From positions 1 to 64,000 of the forward strand of contig QBXH01000003.1 in NCBI GenBank assembly GCA_003283415.1: a stretch of DNA of 64,000 nt, read 5' to 3'. Shown one piece after another: positions 9,974 through 21,667 of the stretch. A model generated the notes under the pieces. That model searched no databases, was not told where the DNA came from, and saw only the letters and a program-made list of their open reading frames with translations. The DNA is from Prochlorococcus sp. AG-321-E21 (GTDB lineage: Bacteria; Cyanobacteriota; Cyanobacteriia; PCC-6307; Cyanobiaceae). Positions within the stretch are counted from its first letter, which is position 1, and every line of letters starts with the position of its first letter. The position numbers and the translations under genes were made by a program.

Positions 9974-12900
9974 GTTTGAAATCTAAAGACTCAAAAAAAC
10001 CAATTTTACTTTTAGTAGATGGCCATTCTCTAGCCTTTAGAAGCTTCTATGCATTTAGCAAAGGAGTTGATGGGGGATTAACCACTAAGGAAGGTTTCCC
10101 AACTAGCGTCACCTATGGATTTTTAAAAAGTCTTCTAGATAATTGCAAAAACATTAATGCTGAAGGGGTTTGTATTACTTTTGATACAGAAAAACCAACT
10201 TTTAGACATGAATTAGATCCAAATTACAAAGCTAATAGAGATGTGGCTCCAGATATTTTTTTTCAAGATATTGAACAACTAGAAATAATCTTGAAAGATA
10301 GTCTTAATTTACCTATTTTCAAATCCCCAGGATTTGAAGCTGATGATTTATTAGGAACAATTGCTAATGATGCATCCTCAAAAGGTTGGTGTGTAAATAT
10401 TCTTTCTGGGGATCGGGATTTATTTCAATTAGTTGATGATCAAAAAGATATTTATGTTCTCTATATGGGCGGAGGTCCTTATGCTAAAAGTGGTAATCCG
10501 ACTTTAATGAATGAGAATGGAGTAAAAGAAAAACTAGGAGTTTACCCAGAAAGAGTTGTAGATCTAAAGGCCTTAACAGGTGACAGTTCTGATAATATTC
10601 CAGGAATAAAAGGTGTAGGACCAAAAACAGCAATCAATTTATTAAAAGAGAATGATACCTTAGACGGAATTTATAAAGCCTTAGATATTATTCAAAAAGA
10701 TGAAGATAAAAAATATCAGGGATTTATAAAAGGAGCCGTTAGGGAAAAGCTAAAAAATGATAAATTTAATGCTTATCTTTCAAGAGATTTAGCAAAGATA
10801 GATGTTGAAGTGCCTCTGGTATTAAACAATGGATATGAACTAAATCAAATAAATCAAGATGTTCTATCAGAATCTCTTCAAAAACTAGAGTTATCAACTT
10901 TACTGAGGCAAGTTGATATTTTTAATTCAGCATTTAGTAAAGGCGGGTTTAATAAAAATAATGAGGAAAAACAAAAGGAAAAAGAATCAAAAGTTTCAGG
11001 GTCAACAGATTTAGAAGAAATAGAAAATAAAATCCCAAAAATCAAAGTAAATATAGTTAATAATTTTAAATTACTAGATCAACTAGTTAAAAGATTAGAA
11101 ATCACGAAGGAGCTCGTTGCCTTAGACACTGAGACAAATAGTTTAACCCCTCTTGATGCAGAACTTGTTGGGATAGGTTTTTGTCTTGGAGAAGATATTA
11201 ATGATCTTTTTTATATACCCATTGCTCATCAATCACAACAAAATGAGTTGAATCAATTATCGATTGAAGATATATTTTCTAATTTAAGATCTTGGATAGA
11301 AAATCCAGAAAAAGAAAAAACTCTTCAAAACTGTAAATTTGATAGACAAATATTTTATAACCATGGGTTAAATCTTAAAGGAGTCACTTTTGATACCTTG
11401 CTAGCAGACTACATTCTCAATAATCAGGAAAAACATGGATTAAATGAAATTACTTTTAGAGAATTTGGATTTAAGCCGCCAGCTTTTAAAGAAACAGTTG
11501 GAAAAAATAAAGATTTTTCATTTGTCGACATTAATGATGCAAGTATTTACTGTGGTTATGATGTATTTCTAACCTACAAGATCGCCAAAATTTTTAAAGA
11601 AAGATTTAATAATGAAAATAAGAATTTAAAAAAATTATTTAAAGAAATCGAATTACCTTTAGAGCCAGTTTTATCAGAAATGGAGATGAATGGTATCAGA
11701 ATAGATACCACTTATTTAAATGAACTTTCTGGAGAATTAAAAAGTACATTAGAAAATATTGAGGAAAATGTTTTTGAAATAGCCAAGCAAGAATTCAATT
11801 TATCTTCTCCAAAACAACTTGGTGAAATATTGTTTGAGAAGTTAAATCTTGACAAAAAGAAATCAAGGAAAACAAAAACAGGTTGGAGTACTGATGCCGT
11901 TGTTCTTGAAAGATTAGTTGAAGAACATGAAATAATTCCCTATCTAATAAAACATAGAACTCTTAGTAAACTTTTAAGTACATATATTGATGCTCTTCCC
12001 AACCTTATTAGTAAAAAAACAGGAAGAGTACATACTAACTTTAATCAAGCAGCTACAGCCACTGGAAGATTAAGTAGTAGTAATCCAAATCTTCAGAATA
12101 TCCCTGTCAGAACAGAATTCAGTAGAAGAATAAGAAAAGCCTTTTTGCCAGAAAAAGGTTGGAAATTAATATCAGCAGATTATTCTCAAATTGAATTAAG
12201 AATACTAGCTCACCTGGCTAATGAAGAAATTCTTATAAATGCATTTCACAAAAATGATGATATTCACTCGTTAACAGCACGATTAATTTTTGAAAAGGAA
12301 GACATCAATTCTGACGAAAGGAGAGTTGGTAAAACCATTAATTTTGGAGTTATCTATGGAATGGGAATAAAAAAATTCGCACGCTCTACAGGGGTAAATA
12401 CGACAGAAGCAAAAGAATTTTTGATAAAATATAAAGAAAGGTATTCCAAAATTTTTAAATTTCTAGAACTTCAAGAAAGATTTGCTCTTTCGAAAGGTTA
12501 TGTAGAAACTATTTTCGGAAGGAAGAGAGAATTTAAATTTGATAAAAATGGACTCGGCAGATTATTAGGAAAAAATCCGTATGAAATAGATTTACAAACT
12601 GCCAGGAAAGCTGGAATGGAGGCTCAGTCATTAAGAGCCGCCGCAAATGCTCCCATTCAGGGTTCTAGCGCTGACATTATTAAAATAGCTATGGTTCAAT
12701 TAAACAAAAAATTATTAGAGATGAAAATACCAGTAAAAATGCTTTTGCAGGTTCATGATGAATTATTGTTCGAGGTCCAACCAGATTTCTTAGAAATCAC
12801 AAAGCAATTAGTGAAAGAAACTATGGAAGATTGCGTAAAATTAAAGGTACCACTTCTAGTAGATATCGGAGTTGGAAATAACTGGATGGAAACCAAATAA
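9970..12900 (+). CDS. polA: DNA polymerase I
   Basis: 5' nuclease, 3'-5' exonuclease-like and polymerase motifs (SADYSQIELRILAH, KTINFGVIYGMG, QVHDELLFEV). Confidence 0.97.
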   Translation: MSLKSKDSKKPILLLVDGHSLAFRSFYAFSKGVDGGLTTKEGFPTSVTYGFLKSLLDNCKNINAEGVCITFDTEKPTFRHELDPNYKANRDVAPDIFFQDIEQLEIILKDSLNLPIFKSPGFEADDLLGTIANDASSKGWCVNILSGDRDLFQLVDDQKDIYVLYMGGGPYAKSGNPTLMNENGVKEKLGVYPERVVDLKALTGDSSDNIPGIKGVGPKTAINLLKENDTLDGIYKALDIIQKDEDKKYQGFIKGAVREKLKNDKFNAYLSRDLAKIDVEVPLVLNNGYELNQINQDVLSESLQKLELSTLLRQVDIFNSAFSKGGFNKNNEEKQKEKESKVSGSTDLEEIENKIPKIKVNIVNNFKLLDQLVKRLEITKELVALDTETNSLTPLDAELVGIGFCLGEDINDLFYIPIAHQSQQNELNQLSIEDIFSNLRSWIENPEKEKTLQNCKFDRQIFYNHGLNLKGVTFDTLLADYILNNQEKHGLNEITFREFGFKPPAFKETVGKNKDFSFVDINDASIYCGYDVFLTYKIAKIFKERFNNENKNLKKLFKEIELPLEPVLSEMEMNGIRIDTTYLNELSGELKSTLENIEENVFEIAKQEFNLSSPKQLGEILFEKLNLDKKKSRKTKTGWSTDAVVLERLVEEHEIIPYLIKHRTLSKLLSTYIDALPNLISKKTGRVHTNFNQAATATGRLSSSNPNLQNIPVRTEFSRRIRKAFLPEKGWKLISADYSQIELRILAHLANEEILINAFHKNDDIHSLTARLIFEKEDINSDERRVGKTINFGVIYGMGIKKFARSTGVNTTEAKEFLIKYKERYSKIFKFLELQERFALSKGYVETIFGRKREFKFDKNGLGRLLGKNPYEIDLQTARKAGMEAQSLRAAANAPIQGSSADIIKIAMVQLNKKLLEMKIPVKMLLQVHDELLFEVQPDFLEITKQLVKETMEDCVKLKVPLLVDIGVGNNWMETK

Positions 12901-12924
12901 TCTTCAAATAAATACTTTTTTAAT

Positions 12925-14403
12925 ATGATCAAATTATTTAATACTTTAAGTAAAAACGTAGAAGTCTTTAAACCAATAGATGAAGTAGTAAAAATATATT
13001 GTTGTGGTGTAACTGTTTATGATTTATGTCATCTTGGGCATGCAAGAAGTTATATAGCTTGGGATGTCTTGAGAAGATTCTTAATTTATAGCGATTACAA
13101 AGTTAAGTACGTACAGAATTTTACTGATATCGACGATAAAATTTTAAAAAGAGCAAAAGAAGAAAATAGCTCTATGAGAGAGGTTTCAGAAAAAAATATT
13201 AATGAATTCCATAAGGATATGGATGCCCTAGGGATTATGAGGCCAGATAGTATGCCAAAAGCTACAAATCATATTTGCAATATTTGTTCATTTATAAAAG
13301 TTCTTGAGGATAAAGGTTTTGCATATGCCAGAGGTGGAGACGTTTATTATTCTGTTTTTAAAAATAAAAATTATGGAAAACTAAGTAACCAAAATATCCT
13401 AGAGCAAAATATAAATCAGCAAGGCAGGATGACGTCAGATGAAAGTAATAAAAAAGATAATCCCCAAGATTTTGCTCTATGGAAAAAAGCAAAAAAAAAT
13501 GAACCATCTTTTGATTCGCCCTGGGGGAAAGGCAGACCAGGATGGCATATTGAATGTTCTGCAATGGTAAAAGATGAATTAGGAGAAACAATTGATATCC
13601 ATCTAGGAGGGTCTGATCTTATTTTTCCTCACCATGAAAATGAGATTGCACAATCTGAATCAGCTAATAATAAAAAGCTTGCAAACTATTGGCTCCATAA
13701 TGGCATGGTCAATGTAAATGGACAAAAGATGAGCAAATCTTTGAAAAACTTTACTACCATAAGAGATTTATTAGATTCAGGGACAAGTCCTATGACCTTA
13801 AGATATTTTGTTTTAACCGTAAACTATAGAAAGCCACTCGATTTCACCGATGAAGCCTTGAATAGTGCCTCAGAAGCATGGAAAAATATTAATGCTGCAC
13901 TTTCTTTTTTTGATATTACTGAAAAAGAAAATCTATCGATTGAGGTAAATGACACGAATGAATTTGTTGAAGAAAAGTATAAAGAAACAATCAATTATGA
14001 AATATCTCAAAAAAAGATAAAGTTTACTAATGCTTTAAATAACGACCTCAATACAGCAGGAGCAATTGCAATTATTTATGAATTAGCTAAACCACTAAAA
14101 AACTTTATAAACCAATTCCAAAGAATTAAAAACCTCGAAATCAATACTAATGAAAAATTTCATCTGAGAGAAACACTAAAAGTATTAGAAGAACTGACCG
14201 AAGTGCTTGGATTAAAAAAAGAAGAAATAATAATCGAAAACAAAATCAGCGAAGATCAAATACGATCCCTTATTAATAAAAGATTGATAGCAAAAAAGAA
14301 CAGAGATTATGCAGAAGCCGATGAAATAAGAAATTCATTAAAGGGGAAAGGCATAGAACTTATAGATCAATCCTCTGAACAAACAACATGGATTAGGCTC
14401 TAA
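12925..14403 (+). CDS. cysS: Cysteinyl-tRNA synthetase
   Basis: CCGVTVYDLCHLGHARSY; KMSKSLKNF. Confidence 0.97.
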   Translation: MIKLFNTLSKNVEVFKPIDEVVKIYCCGVTVYDLCHLGHARSYIAWDVLRRFLIYSDYKVKYVQNFTDIDDKILKRAKEENSSMREVSEKNINEFHKDMDALGIMRPDSMPKATNHICNICSFIKVLEDKGFAYARGGDVYYSVFKNKNYGKLSNQNILEQNINQQGRMTSDESNKKDNPQDFALWKKAKKNEPSFDSPWGKGRPGWHIECSAMVKDELGETIDIHLGGSDLIFPHHENEIAQSESANNKKLANYWLHNGMVNVNGQKMSKSLKNFTTIRDLLDSGTSPMTLRYFVLTVNYRKPLDFTDEALNSASEAWKNINAALSFFDITEKENLSIEVNDTNEFVEEKYKETINYEISQKKIKFTNALNNDLNTAGAIAIIYELAKPLKNFINQFQRIKNLEINTNEKFHLRETLKVLEELTEVLGLKKEEIIIENKISEDQIRSLINKRLIAKKNRDYAEADEIRNSLKGKGIELIDQSSEQTTWIRL

Positions 14404-14485
14404 ATTTTAAGAAAAAACCCAATTTAAAATTTTTATTTTTTAAATTCACCTTTAAGTGGGAAAATATTATAAATATTAGAGTAAT

Positions 14486-15715
14486 TTGAAATACATCACT
14501 GTACTGGGTTCAACAGGTTCAATAGGAACTCAAACTCTCGAAATAGTAAGTGAACTCCCAGATAAATTCAAAGTAGTAGCTCTTTCAGCAGGAAGAAATA
14601 TAGACTTATTGACGGAGCAAGTTAGACAACATAACCCCGAAGTTATTGCCATCGAAGATGAAAATCTTTTAGCAGATTTAAAAAATAATATTAACAACTT
14701 AGGAATAAGTAACCCTCCAATAGTTTTAGGTGGTCGAGACGCAATTAATTCAGTCGCAGCATGGGATTCTGCTGATACAGTAATTACTGGGATAGTAGGC
14801 TGTGCTGGACTTATTCCGACTATGTCAGCAATTAAGGCTGGTAAAAATATTGCTCTTGCCAATAAAGAAACATTAATTGCCGCGGGGTCGGTTGTTATAC
14901 CTGCTTTAAAGGAAAACAAAAGTAGACTTTTACCTGCAGACTCTGAGCATTCAGCTATCTTTCAATGCATTCAAGGGTTACCTAATTATGAAAATGCCGA
15001 TTTTTCAACAGGTCAAATCCCAAATGGTTTAAAAGCTATTCATTTAACAGCTTCAGGAGGGGCTTTTAGAGATTGGGCAGTACAGGATTTAAAAAATGTC
15101 ACCGTAGAAGATGCGACTTCCCATCCAAATTGGAGTATGGGGAGAAAAATAACTGTAGATTCTGCCACTCTTATGAATAAAGGATTAGAGGTTATTGAAG
15201 CACATTTTCTATTTGGGACATCCTACGAAAATATTGAAATTGTTATTCATCCTCAAAGTATCATTCATTCAATGATTGAGATGGAAGATTCTTCCGTCTT
15301 AGCTCAATTAGGATGGCCTGATATGAAACTCCCAATTTTATATGCAATGAGTTGGCCAGAAAGATTAAAAACTAATTGGAAAAGATTTAACTTAACGGAG
15401 ATTGGTCAACTTACATTTAAGAAACCAGATGAAGTAAAATATCCATGCATGGGACTTGCATACTCAGCTGGAAAATGTTCAGGAACTATGCCCGCAGTAC
15501 TAAATGCTGCAAATGAAATGGCTGTAGATCAATTTCTAAAAGAAAAAATTTCTTTTCAAGAAATCCCTATTTTTATAAATAAGACTTGTGAATCACATAT
15601 GAATAAACTCAACTTAAACCCAAATTTAGAGGATATTTTAGAAGTCGATAATTGGGCAAGAAATTTTGTTAAAGAAGAGATCAAAAAAGGCAAGAAATTT
15701 ATCAACGTAGGATGA
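14486..15715 (+). CDS. dxr: 1-deoxy-D-xylulose 5-phosphate reductoisomerase (TTG start)
   Basis: [46 protein letters not shown]. Confidence 0.97.
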   Translation: MKYITVLGSTGSIGTQTLEIVSELPDKFKVVALSAGRNIDLLTEQVRQHNPEVIAIEDENLLADLKNNINNLGISNPPIVLGGRDAINSVAAWDSADTVITGIVGCAGLIPTMSAIKAGKNIALANKETLIAAGSVVIPALKENKSRLLPADSEHSAIFQCIQGLPNYENADFSTGQIPNGLKAIHLTASGGAFRDWAVQDLKNVTVEDATSHPNWSMGRKITVDSATLMNKGLEVIEAHFLFGTSYENIEIVIHPQSIIHSMIEMEDSSVLAQLGWPDMKLPILYAMSWPERLKTNWKRFNLTEIGQLTFKKPDEVKYPCMGLAYSAGKCSGTMPAVLNAANEMAVDQFLKEKISFQEIPIFINKTCESHMNKLNLNPNLEDILEVDNWARNFVKEEIKKGKKFINVG

Positions 15716-16278
15716 ATCAAAATCTAACAATGGATACAAAAACTGCTATTTTTGGAAGAAGAACTATTCATGCCTTTAATTCAAAGAAAGTTCCCGAGAA
15801 ATTAATATTTGATGCTATAAATGCAGCAAATCAAGCCCCCTGTCACAAATTAACTTTTCCATGGAGATTTTATTCAATAAGTGCAACCAAAAGAAATGAA
15901 ATTTTAAAACTAACAATTGATATTAAATCCTCCAGAAAATCATTAAGTGAAAATTCCAAAAAAATTCTTAGAGAGAAATGTCTAAACCCTTCTCATTTGA
16001 TAGTTTCAAGTCAAATTCTGAATAAAGATAAATTAATTGAGAAAGAAGATTATGCAGCTTGTTCATGTGCTATCCAAAATTTAGCAATTTCCCTTGCTTC
16101 AAATGGGGTGAGCATAAAATGGTCTACTGGAGAAATTATAAGAAGTAAAAATATTTATAAAATACTTAATATTGATTCAGAATCAGAAGAAATAATAGGA
16201 TTTATTTGGATAGGATACGGAAAAAAAGGACCGGAAATTTCAAGACCATTGATTAAGGAGATTTATAAACAAATTTAA
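15712..16278 (+). CDS. Nitroreductase family protein
   Basis: ORF overlapping the dxr stop; RRTIHAF...[13 protein letters not shown] pattern. Confidence 0.7.
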   Translation: MNQNLTMDTKTAIFGRRTIHAFNSKKVPEKLIFDAINAANQAPCHKLTFPWRFYSISATKRNEILKLTIDIKSSRKSLSENSKKILREKCLNPSHLIVSSQILNKDKLIEKEDYAACSCAIQNLAISLASNGVSIKWSTGEIIRSKNIYKILNIDSESEEIIGFIWIGYGKKGPEISRPLIKEIYKQI

Positions 16279-16516
16279 AAGTTAAATTTCAACAAAAGTT
16301 TTATTTATTTAGAAACTTTAATAGTAAAAAAATATATTTGAAATAAATAAAAGACAAAAATTAATATATTAATAACATACTTTTTGTAAAGTAATTTCAG
16401 AATAAATATGTTTTTTAAAAACTATAAATAATCAAAAAAGGAACTTAAATCTTGGGCTGATTTTATATTTTTATAGAGAAAAAGTTTTTTAATATTTTTT
16501 TTAAAATATAAATAAG

Positions 16517-17614
16517 TTAAATACTTAAAAGCCAATTCTTTACTGCTTCATCAGACCAACAACCATAATTTGAATGAAAACCGTTATGTCCGCCTTTATC
16601 AGTAATCAGAATATTTAATCTATCTAATGAATCACTCAAAGAATTTTTCAAATTTAGGGTAGATTTATATGGAACCCAAGGATCATCTTTAGCATGTATT
16701 AAAAGAGTAGGGGGAAGTTTATTTATTAATTTTCCAATTCTATATATTGGTGAAGATTGATGATAATAATCCTCTAAAGATTCAAACCCCCAACTTGGTG
16801 CAGTGAATTTCGCATCAAATTCTCCTATCGTTTTTAAACCTTTAATTGTTTTACTCAATTTGCTTTTAGACAACACAATTCCTTCATTTCTATATCCATC
16901 CCATAATTGCCTTTTTAGGCGCTGCATTAACCATTTTTGATATAAAAAATTTCTAGGTCTTTCTATACAATTGCTACATAATATTAAATCTAAAGGGCTA
17001 CTAACGCAGGCCAATCCATCTATTAATTTTTCACTATTATCTGAATTGTAATCTAAGCAGGCATTAAGAAGAATAGTACCTCCAAGAGATAAGCCAACTC
17101 CAAATATTGGTATATTTACTTTATTCTTTAAATAATCTTTAAATTCAGAATACAGAAGTTGTCTAAACTTTTTAAGTGCCAAAATAATATCATTCGAACA
17201 TCTTGCAGAGTAGTTCCCTTTTGCCAAATATCTTGCTGAACCAGCTCCTCTAAGATTTAATTTAAGAACTCCAAATCCATTATTTACTAATTTTCTAGCA
17301 ATTCTTTTTAACCCAAAACGTTTAGTAGAGCCACCTAATCCATGAGTAATGAGGACAATTCCCTTTAAAGAATCAAACTTTTCTGGCAACTCCAATATCC
17401 CTAAAAGATAATCCCCTTCAAATTTTTCGGAAAGAATATTATTAATTGGTAGAAGTATTTTATTTTCTTTTTTAGCTTGGACAATATCAAAAATAAATGT
17501 ATCTCTTAAAGTTTGAAGATCACCTCCTAACCAAGGAATAGCTTCACTAAAAGGATTTTTATTTAAATAGTCTTTGAATTTAATTGAAATATTACTATTT
17601 TTCGCCAACACCAA
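16517..17614 (-). CDS. Alpha/beta hydrolase, YheT-like
   Basis: LITHGLGGSTKRFG; GVGLSLGG nucleophile elbow; HAKDDPWVP. Confidence 0.85.
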   Translation of the reverse strand: MVLAKNSNISIKFKDYLNKNPFSEAIPWLGGDLQTLRDTFIFDIVQAKKENKILLPINNILSEKFEGDYLLGILELPEKFDSLKGIVLITHGLGGSTKRFGLKRIARKLVNNGFGVLKLNLRGAGSARYLAKGNYSARCSNDIILALKKFRQLLYSEFKDYLKNKVNIPIFGVGLSLGGTILLNACLDYNSDNSEKLIDGLACVSSPLDLILCSNCIERPRNFLYQKWLMQRLKRQLWDGYRNEGIVLSKSKLSKTIKGLKTIGEFDAKFTAPSWGFESLEDYYHQSSPIYRIGKLINKLPPTLLIHAKDDPWVPYKSTLNLKNSLSDSLDRLNILITDKGGHNGFHSNYGCWSDEAVKNWLLSI

Positions 17615-19031
17615 GGTCCTTTAACTCTCCAATCAACTCGCTCAAGACTTTTTTTGCATCACCAAACACCATTGAAGTATTAGGTAAATCAAATAAATCA
17701 TTTTTAATACCCGAATAACCTGCACTCATTCCTCTTTTTATAACAAAAACTGTTCTTGCTTCTTGTACATCAAGAACAGGCATTCCATAGAGAGGCGAAC
17801 TCTTATCATTTTTTGCTTGAGGATTAACAACATCATTTGCTCCTAAGACCAAAACAACATCTGTTGCTGGGAATTCAGGATTAACAATATCCATTTCCTT
17901 GAGTTGTTCATAAGGAACATCTGCTTCTGCCAATAAAACATTCATATGTCCTGGCATTCTGCCTGCTACTGGATGAATTGCATATACAACTTCTATACCA
18001 TTTTGTTCTAGTTTTTTTGTTACTTCTCTTAATGTATGTTGAGCTTGAGCCACAGCGAGTCCATATCCGGGAACAACAATTACCCTATTTGCTGCCTCTA
18101 ATGTTAATGCACATTCTTCAACACTACATGAAGTTATATTTGTATATTCGCCTGATCCAGAAGATGAAGTAGTTTGTGCAGATAAAGAACCTCCAAAAAG
18201 GACAGAAATCAAAGACCTATTCATTCCTTTGCACATTACCTGAGTTAATATCAAGCCCGCTGCTCCAACCATCGCACCGGCGACAATCAAAAGCTGACTA
18301 TCTACAACGAAACCTGCAGCTGCAGCTGCAATCCCTGAATAACTATTTAAGAGAGATATCACAACAGGCATGTCTGCACCACCAATTGGCAACGTTACCC
18401 CAACTCCTAAAAGAGTAGAGGCTATAACTAAAAGCCAAATCGAACTAATATTCCCACTTATAAGGTATATGAAAGCTACCAATGAAGTCACGCCAAAAAC
18501 AATGTTTACAAAATGCCTCGCTTTAACCTGAGTCCATCTAGGAGTGGACAGCCAACCTTGTAGTTTTGCCATGGCCACGATTGAACCTGAGAAAGTGATG
18601 GCACCAACAAATATTGAAACTGAAATTGAGAGATCATTAATAAAAGGCTCTAAAGATACTGATTTTGCTACTTCATTAAAAGGGAATAAAAAGGCACCAA
18701 TAGCTACTAATAGAGAAGACATTCCACCAAAACCATTGAACAAAGCTACAGTCTCTGGCATTGATGTCATTGGAACCTTCTTAGCAAGCAAAGTTCCCAG
18801 CAAACTTCCTACTAAAGATCCAACAATTATCCAGACCCAAGATTGAGAAGGGATTCCTGAAGTTCCTAAATAGTAAGAGAGTAAACCTATAACAGAAAGC
18901 AACATAGCAAATGCTGCCAATATATTAGCCTCTCTCGCAGACCTAACTTTTGATAAACCCTTTATTCCAAGTGCTAACAACAGAACTGCTACAAGATCTA
19001 TAACGAATTTAATAATATCAGGGAGGTTCAT
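17595..19031 (-). CDS. pntB: NAD(P) transhydrogenase subunit beta
   Basis: IGGADMPVVISLLNSYSG; VPGYGLAVAQAQH; GANDVVNPQA. Confidence 0.96.
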   Translation of the reverse strand: MNLPDIIKFVIDLVAVLLLALGIKGLSKVRSAREANILAAFAMLLSVIGLLSYYLGTSGIPSQSWVWIIVGSLVGSLLGTLLAKKVPMTSMPETVALFNGFGGMSSLLVAIGAFLFPFNEVAKSVSLEPFINDLSISVSIFVGAITFSGSIVAMAKLQGWLSTPRWTQVKARHFVNIVFGVTSLVAFIYLISGNISSIWLLVIASTLLGVGVTLPIGGADMPVVISLLNSYSGIAAAAAGFVVDSQLLIVAGAMVGAAGLILTQVMCKGMNRSLISVLFGGSLSAQTTSSSGSGEYTNITSCSVEECALTLEAANRVIVVPGYGLAVAQAQHTLREVTKKLEQNGIEVVYAIHPVAGRMPGHMNVLLAEADVPYEQLKEMDIVNPEFPATDVVLVLGANDVVNPQAKNDKSSPLYGMPVLDVQEARTVFVIKRGMSAGYSGIKNDLFDLPNTSMVFGDAKKVLSELIGELKDLGVGEK

Positions 19032-19052
19032 TTTTATTGATTGATTGATTAA

Positions 19053-19349
19053 TTATTTATTTTTTTTTGTGGGTTTGCGACTAAACATAGCCAGCATCCT
19101 GTCGGTAACAAAAAAGCCACCTACAACGTTGAAAAGAGCAAATCCAAGAGATATAGATCCGATTATTAATAATGGACTATTTGGCTCTGCTTTTATAATT
19201 GCAGTTAATGCTGCCAACATTGTTATTCCTGAGATGGCATTTGCTCCACTCATTAAAGGTGTATGGAGTGTTGGAGGAACTTTCCCTATTAACTCCAGAC
19301 CTAATAAACTTCCAAGCAATAAAACCCAGAGCAAACTATCAAAATTCAT
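19053..19349 (-). CDS. pntA2: NAD(P) transhydrogenase subunit alpha, part 2
   Basis: TPLMSGANAISGI motif; between pntB and pntA1. Confidence 0.93.
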   Translation of the reverse strand: MNFDSLLWVLLLGSLLGLELIGKVPPTLHTPLMSGANAISGITMLAALTAIIKAEPNSPLLIIGSISLGFALFNVVGGFFVTDRMLAMFSRKPTKKNK

Positions 19350-19364
19350 AATTTAATTGAGACC

Positions 19365-20516
19365 TCATTTTTCAAAAACTTTATTTTGAAGGATAACTCC
19401 TTCATCACTTAATAAACAGCCAGAGATTAATTCATCATCTTTGTCTAAATTAATTACACCATCTTTTATGAAAGGTGTAATCAAGGATGTTAGGTTCTTA
19501 GCATAAAGTGTACTCGCATCATAGGGAACAGATGATGGTAACTCTCCAGCCCCTATAAGCTTTACACCATTTCTAATAATAGTTTCATTGGATTTTGTTC
19601 CTTCACAATTACCACCTTGCGATACGGCCAAATCAATAATGACTGAACCAGATCTCATCTTTTCAATCATGTGAGAATCTACTAAAACAGGAGCTTTTTT
19701 ACCTAAGACTTGTGCTGTACATACAGCAACATCGGCTTCGGATAAATATTTAGTTAAAGTAGCCTTTTGTTTAGAAAGGAATTCAGGAGTAACTGCTTTT
19801 GCATAACCACCTGATTCACCAGGTTTTTCTTCAATTTCAGGAAGCTCTATAAATCTTGCTCCTAGAGACTCAACTTGTTCTTTTACAGCTGGTCTAATAT
19901 CTGAAACAAAAACAATAGCTCCAAGTCTTTTTGCGGTTGCGACTGCCTGTAACCCTGCAACTCCTCCACCAAGAACAACAACTTTCGCAGGCTGTACGGT
20001 TCCTGCAGCAGTCATCAGCATCGGGAAATATCTATCAAGTTCACTTGCCGCTAAAAGAACTGCTTTATATCCTGCGATATTAGCTTGGGAGGAAAGTACA
20101 TCTGATGATTGAGCTCTACTAATCCTTGGAAGTAATTCCATTGACAAAGCGGAGATCTTTTTACTGGTTATAATTTTTTTAAGTTTTTCATTAGTATATG
20201 GATTTAAAAGACCAAGAAGAATAGCTCCTTTTTTTAACTTCCCCAAATTAGATTCAGAGGGAGTTTGAACACAAAAAACAACATCAGCATTCTCCCAAAT
20301 ATTTATATTAGATTCATTAAAAATTTCACCTCCAGATTCTTTGTATAAAGTGTCATTAAACCCTGATAGTTCTCCTGCTGAACTTTCAACAAAAACTTCA
20401 CATCCAAGACCTTTTAATTTTTTCACCGCTCCAGGAGTAGCTGAAACTCTTCTTTCACCAGAGGCTGTTTCAATAGGAATGAGTATCTTTGTCAATTTAT
20501 AGTATTTTTTAAACAT
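19365..20516 (-). CDS. pntA1: NAD(P) transhydrogenase subunit alpha, part 1
   Basis: ETASGERRVSATPGAVKKL; VVLGGGVAGLQAVATAKRLGA. Confidence 0.95.
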   Translation of the reverse strand: MFKKYYKLTKILIPIETASGERRVSATPGAVKKLKGLGCEVFVESSAGELSGFNDTLYKESGGEIFNESNINIWENADVVFCVQTPSESNLGKLKKGAILLGLLNPYTNEKLKKIITSKKISALSMELLPRISRAQSSDVLSSQANIAGYKAVLLAASELDRYFPMLMTAAGTVQPAKVVVLGGGVAGLQAVATAKRLGAIVFVSDIRPAVKEQVESLGARFIELPEIEEKPGESGGYAKAVTPEFLSKQKATLTKYLSEADVAVCTAQVLGKKAPVLVDSHMIEKMRSGSVIIDLAVSQGGNCEGTKSNETIIRNGVKLIGAGELPSSVPYDASTLYAKNLTSLITPFIKDGVINLDKDDELISGCLLSDEGVILQNKVFEK

Positions 20517-20627
20517 ACTAAAGATAATTTGAATAAAGTCAAAAGTCTTGGAGTTTGAGTTTTGTTAAAGATATATTTTCTTTTTTTAAAATCATGGCTA
20601 TGAAAAACATATAAGTATTAAAAACTA

Positions 20628-21206
20628 ATGAGCATAAAAGCTATCGAATGCCCAGATGGAGTTTGTCATAGTCATCATGGCGGCCATGCTGTCCCAAGAC
20701 AAACCATGCAAAGAAACTTAGAAAAGCATGGGAAAGACTGGTGTGAAAAACTAGCTGAAAGAATTTATGAAATGTCAGTTGACACATATTCTCAAACAGT
20801 AATGCCTAGTCTTCATTCTTCAGGCTGGCAAAGAAGACATCTCGATTGGGAATTTAAATTAGCAGAGAATGATTCTGAACCTGATGAAGCTCTTGTTGAA
20901 GGAATCATCAATGCTACTGAAAGTTTTCTTAGAAGCAGTGAGGTACATAGATTATTTATACAAGAACTGGTACAAGGTACATTTGAAGAAGCAAATGATA
21001 AAAAAATAATTTCTAAAGCTATAAAGTCTATTATCGAAGAGGAAATAGTAATTTCACTAAGAGAAAAAAAAGAAACCCTTTTAAGAAAAATATCTTCAAA
21101 ATTAATATCAGAAGAAAAAGTTAGCGAGGAGCTTGCAATCAATTCAGCGAAAGAAGGATTTGACGAAGTTGAAAGATTACTTGTGAACCATACAGAGGCA
21201 GTTTAA
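20628..21206 (+). CDS. Conserved hypothetical protein
   Basis: Long ORF with codon usage like its neighbours; DGVCHSHHGGHAVPRQTMQRNLEKHG. Confidence 0.7.
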   Translation: MSIKAIECPDGVCHSHHGGHAVPRQTMQRNLEKHGKDWCEKLAERIYEMSVDTYSQTVMPSLHSSGWQRRHLDWEFKLAENDSEPDEALVEGIINATESFLRSSEVHRLFIQELVQGTFEEANDKKIISKAIKSIIEEEIVISLREKKETLLRKISSKLISEEKVSEELAINSAKEGFDEVERLLVNHTEAV

Positions 21207-21360
21207 GTTCGACACTTAATATTTTCTTTATATTTACAGTAATTACAGGGGCAAATATAAACAAAAAGTTAAATTATTGTTTGAAAGTACAAAGTTGTAA
21301 CTTATTAGACAATGTTTAATTCAATCAGTATGCTTATCTATAGTCAATTCCAAAAGATAA

Positions 21361-21594
21361 ATGACAAATTTTTTAAGAAGAAGAATTGATGTAGCTACAT
21401 GTTGGGCAACAAATAGGATTTCCGTTATGGATACTTTAGAAAAATATGAGGATAGCTACGCAATCGCAGAAGAATTCAGAGAATGGATCTTGCATATTGG
21501 TGAAAATGATGAAAATTTAAAAGATTCTGTTTTAAATTTCCCTAATGACATAAAAGATTTAATGGATCAAAAGATAAATGACAAAGTAAATTAA
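21361..21594 (+). CDS. Hypothetical protein
   Basis: ORF. Confidence 0.6.
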   Translation: MTNFLRRRIDVATCWATNRISVMDTLEKYEDSYAIAEEFREWILHIGENDENLKDSVLNFPNDIKDLMDQKINDKVN

Positions 21595-21667
21595 TCATTT
21601 AACGTTTAAAACCCTACCTTCATAAGTATATTTAATTGATTAAAATTAGACTGACATAAATATTTAA

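Noticed and set aside
17978-18846. Plus-strand ORFs opposite pntB
   Set aside because: Antisense to a well-conserved gene; composition is consistent with shadow ORFs.
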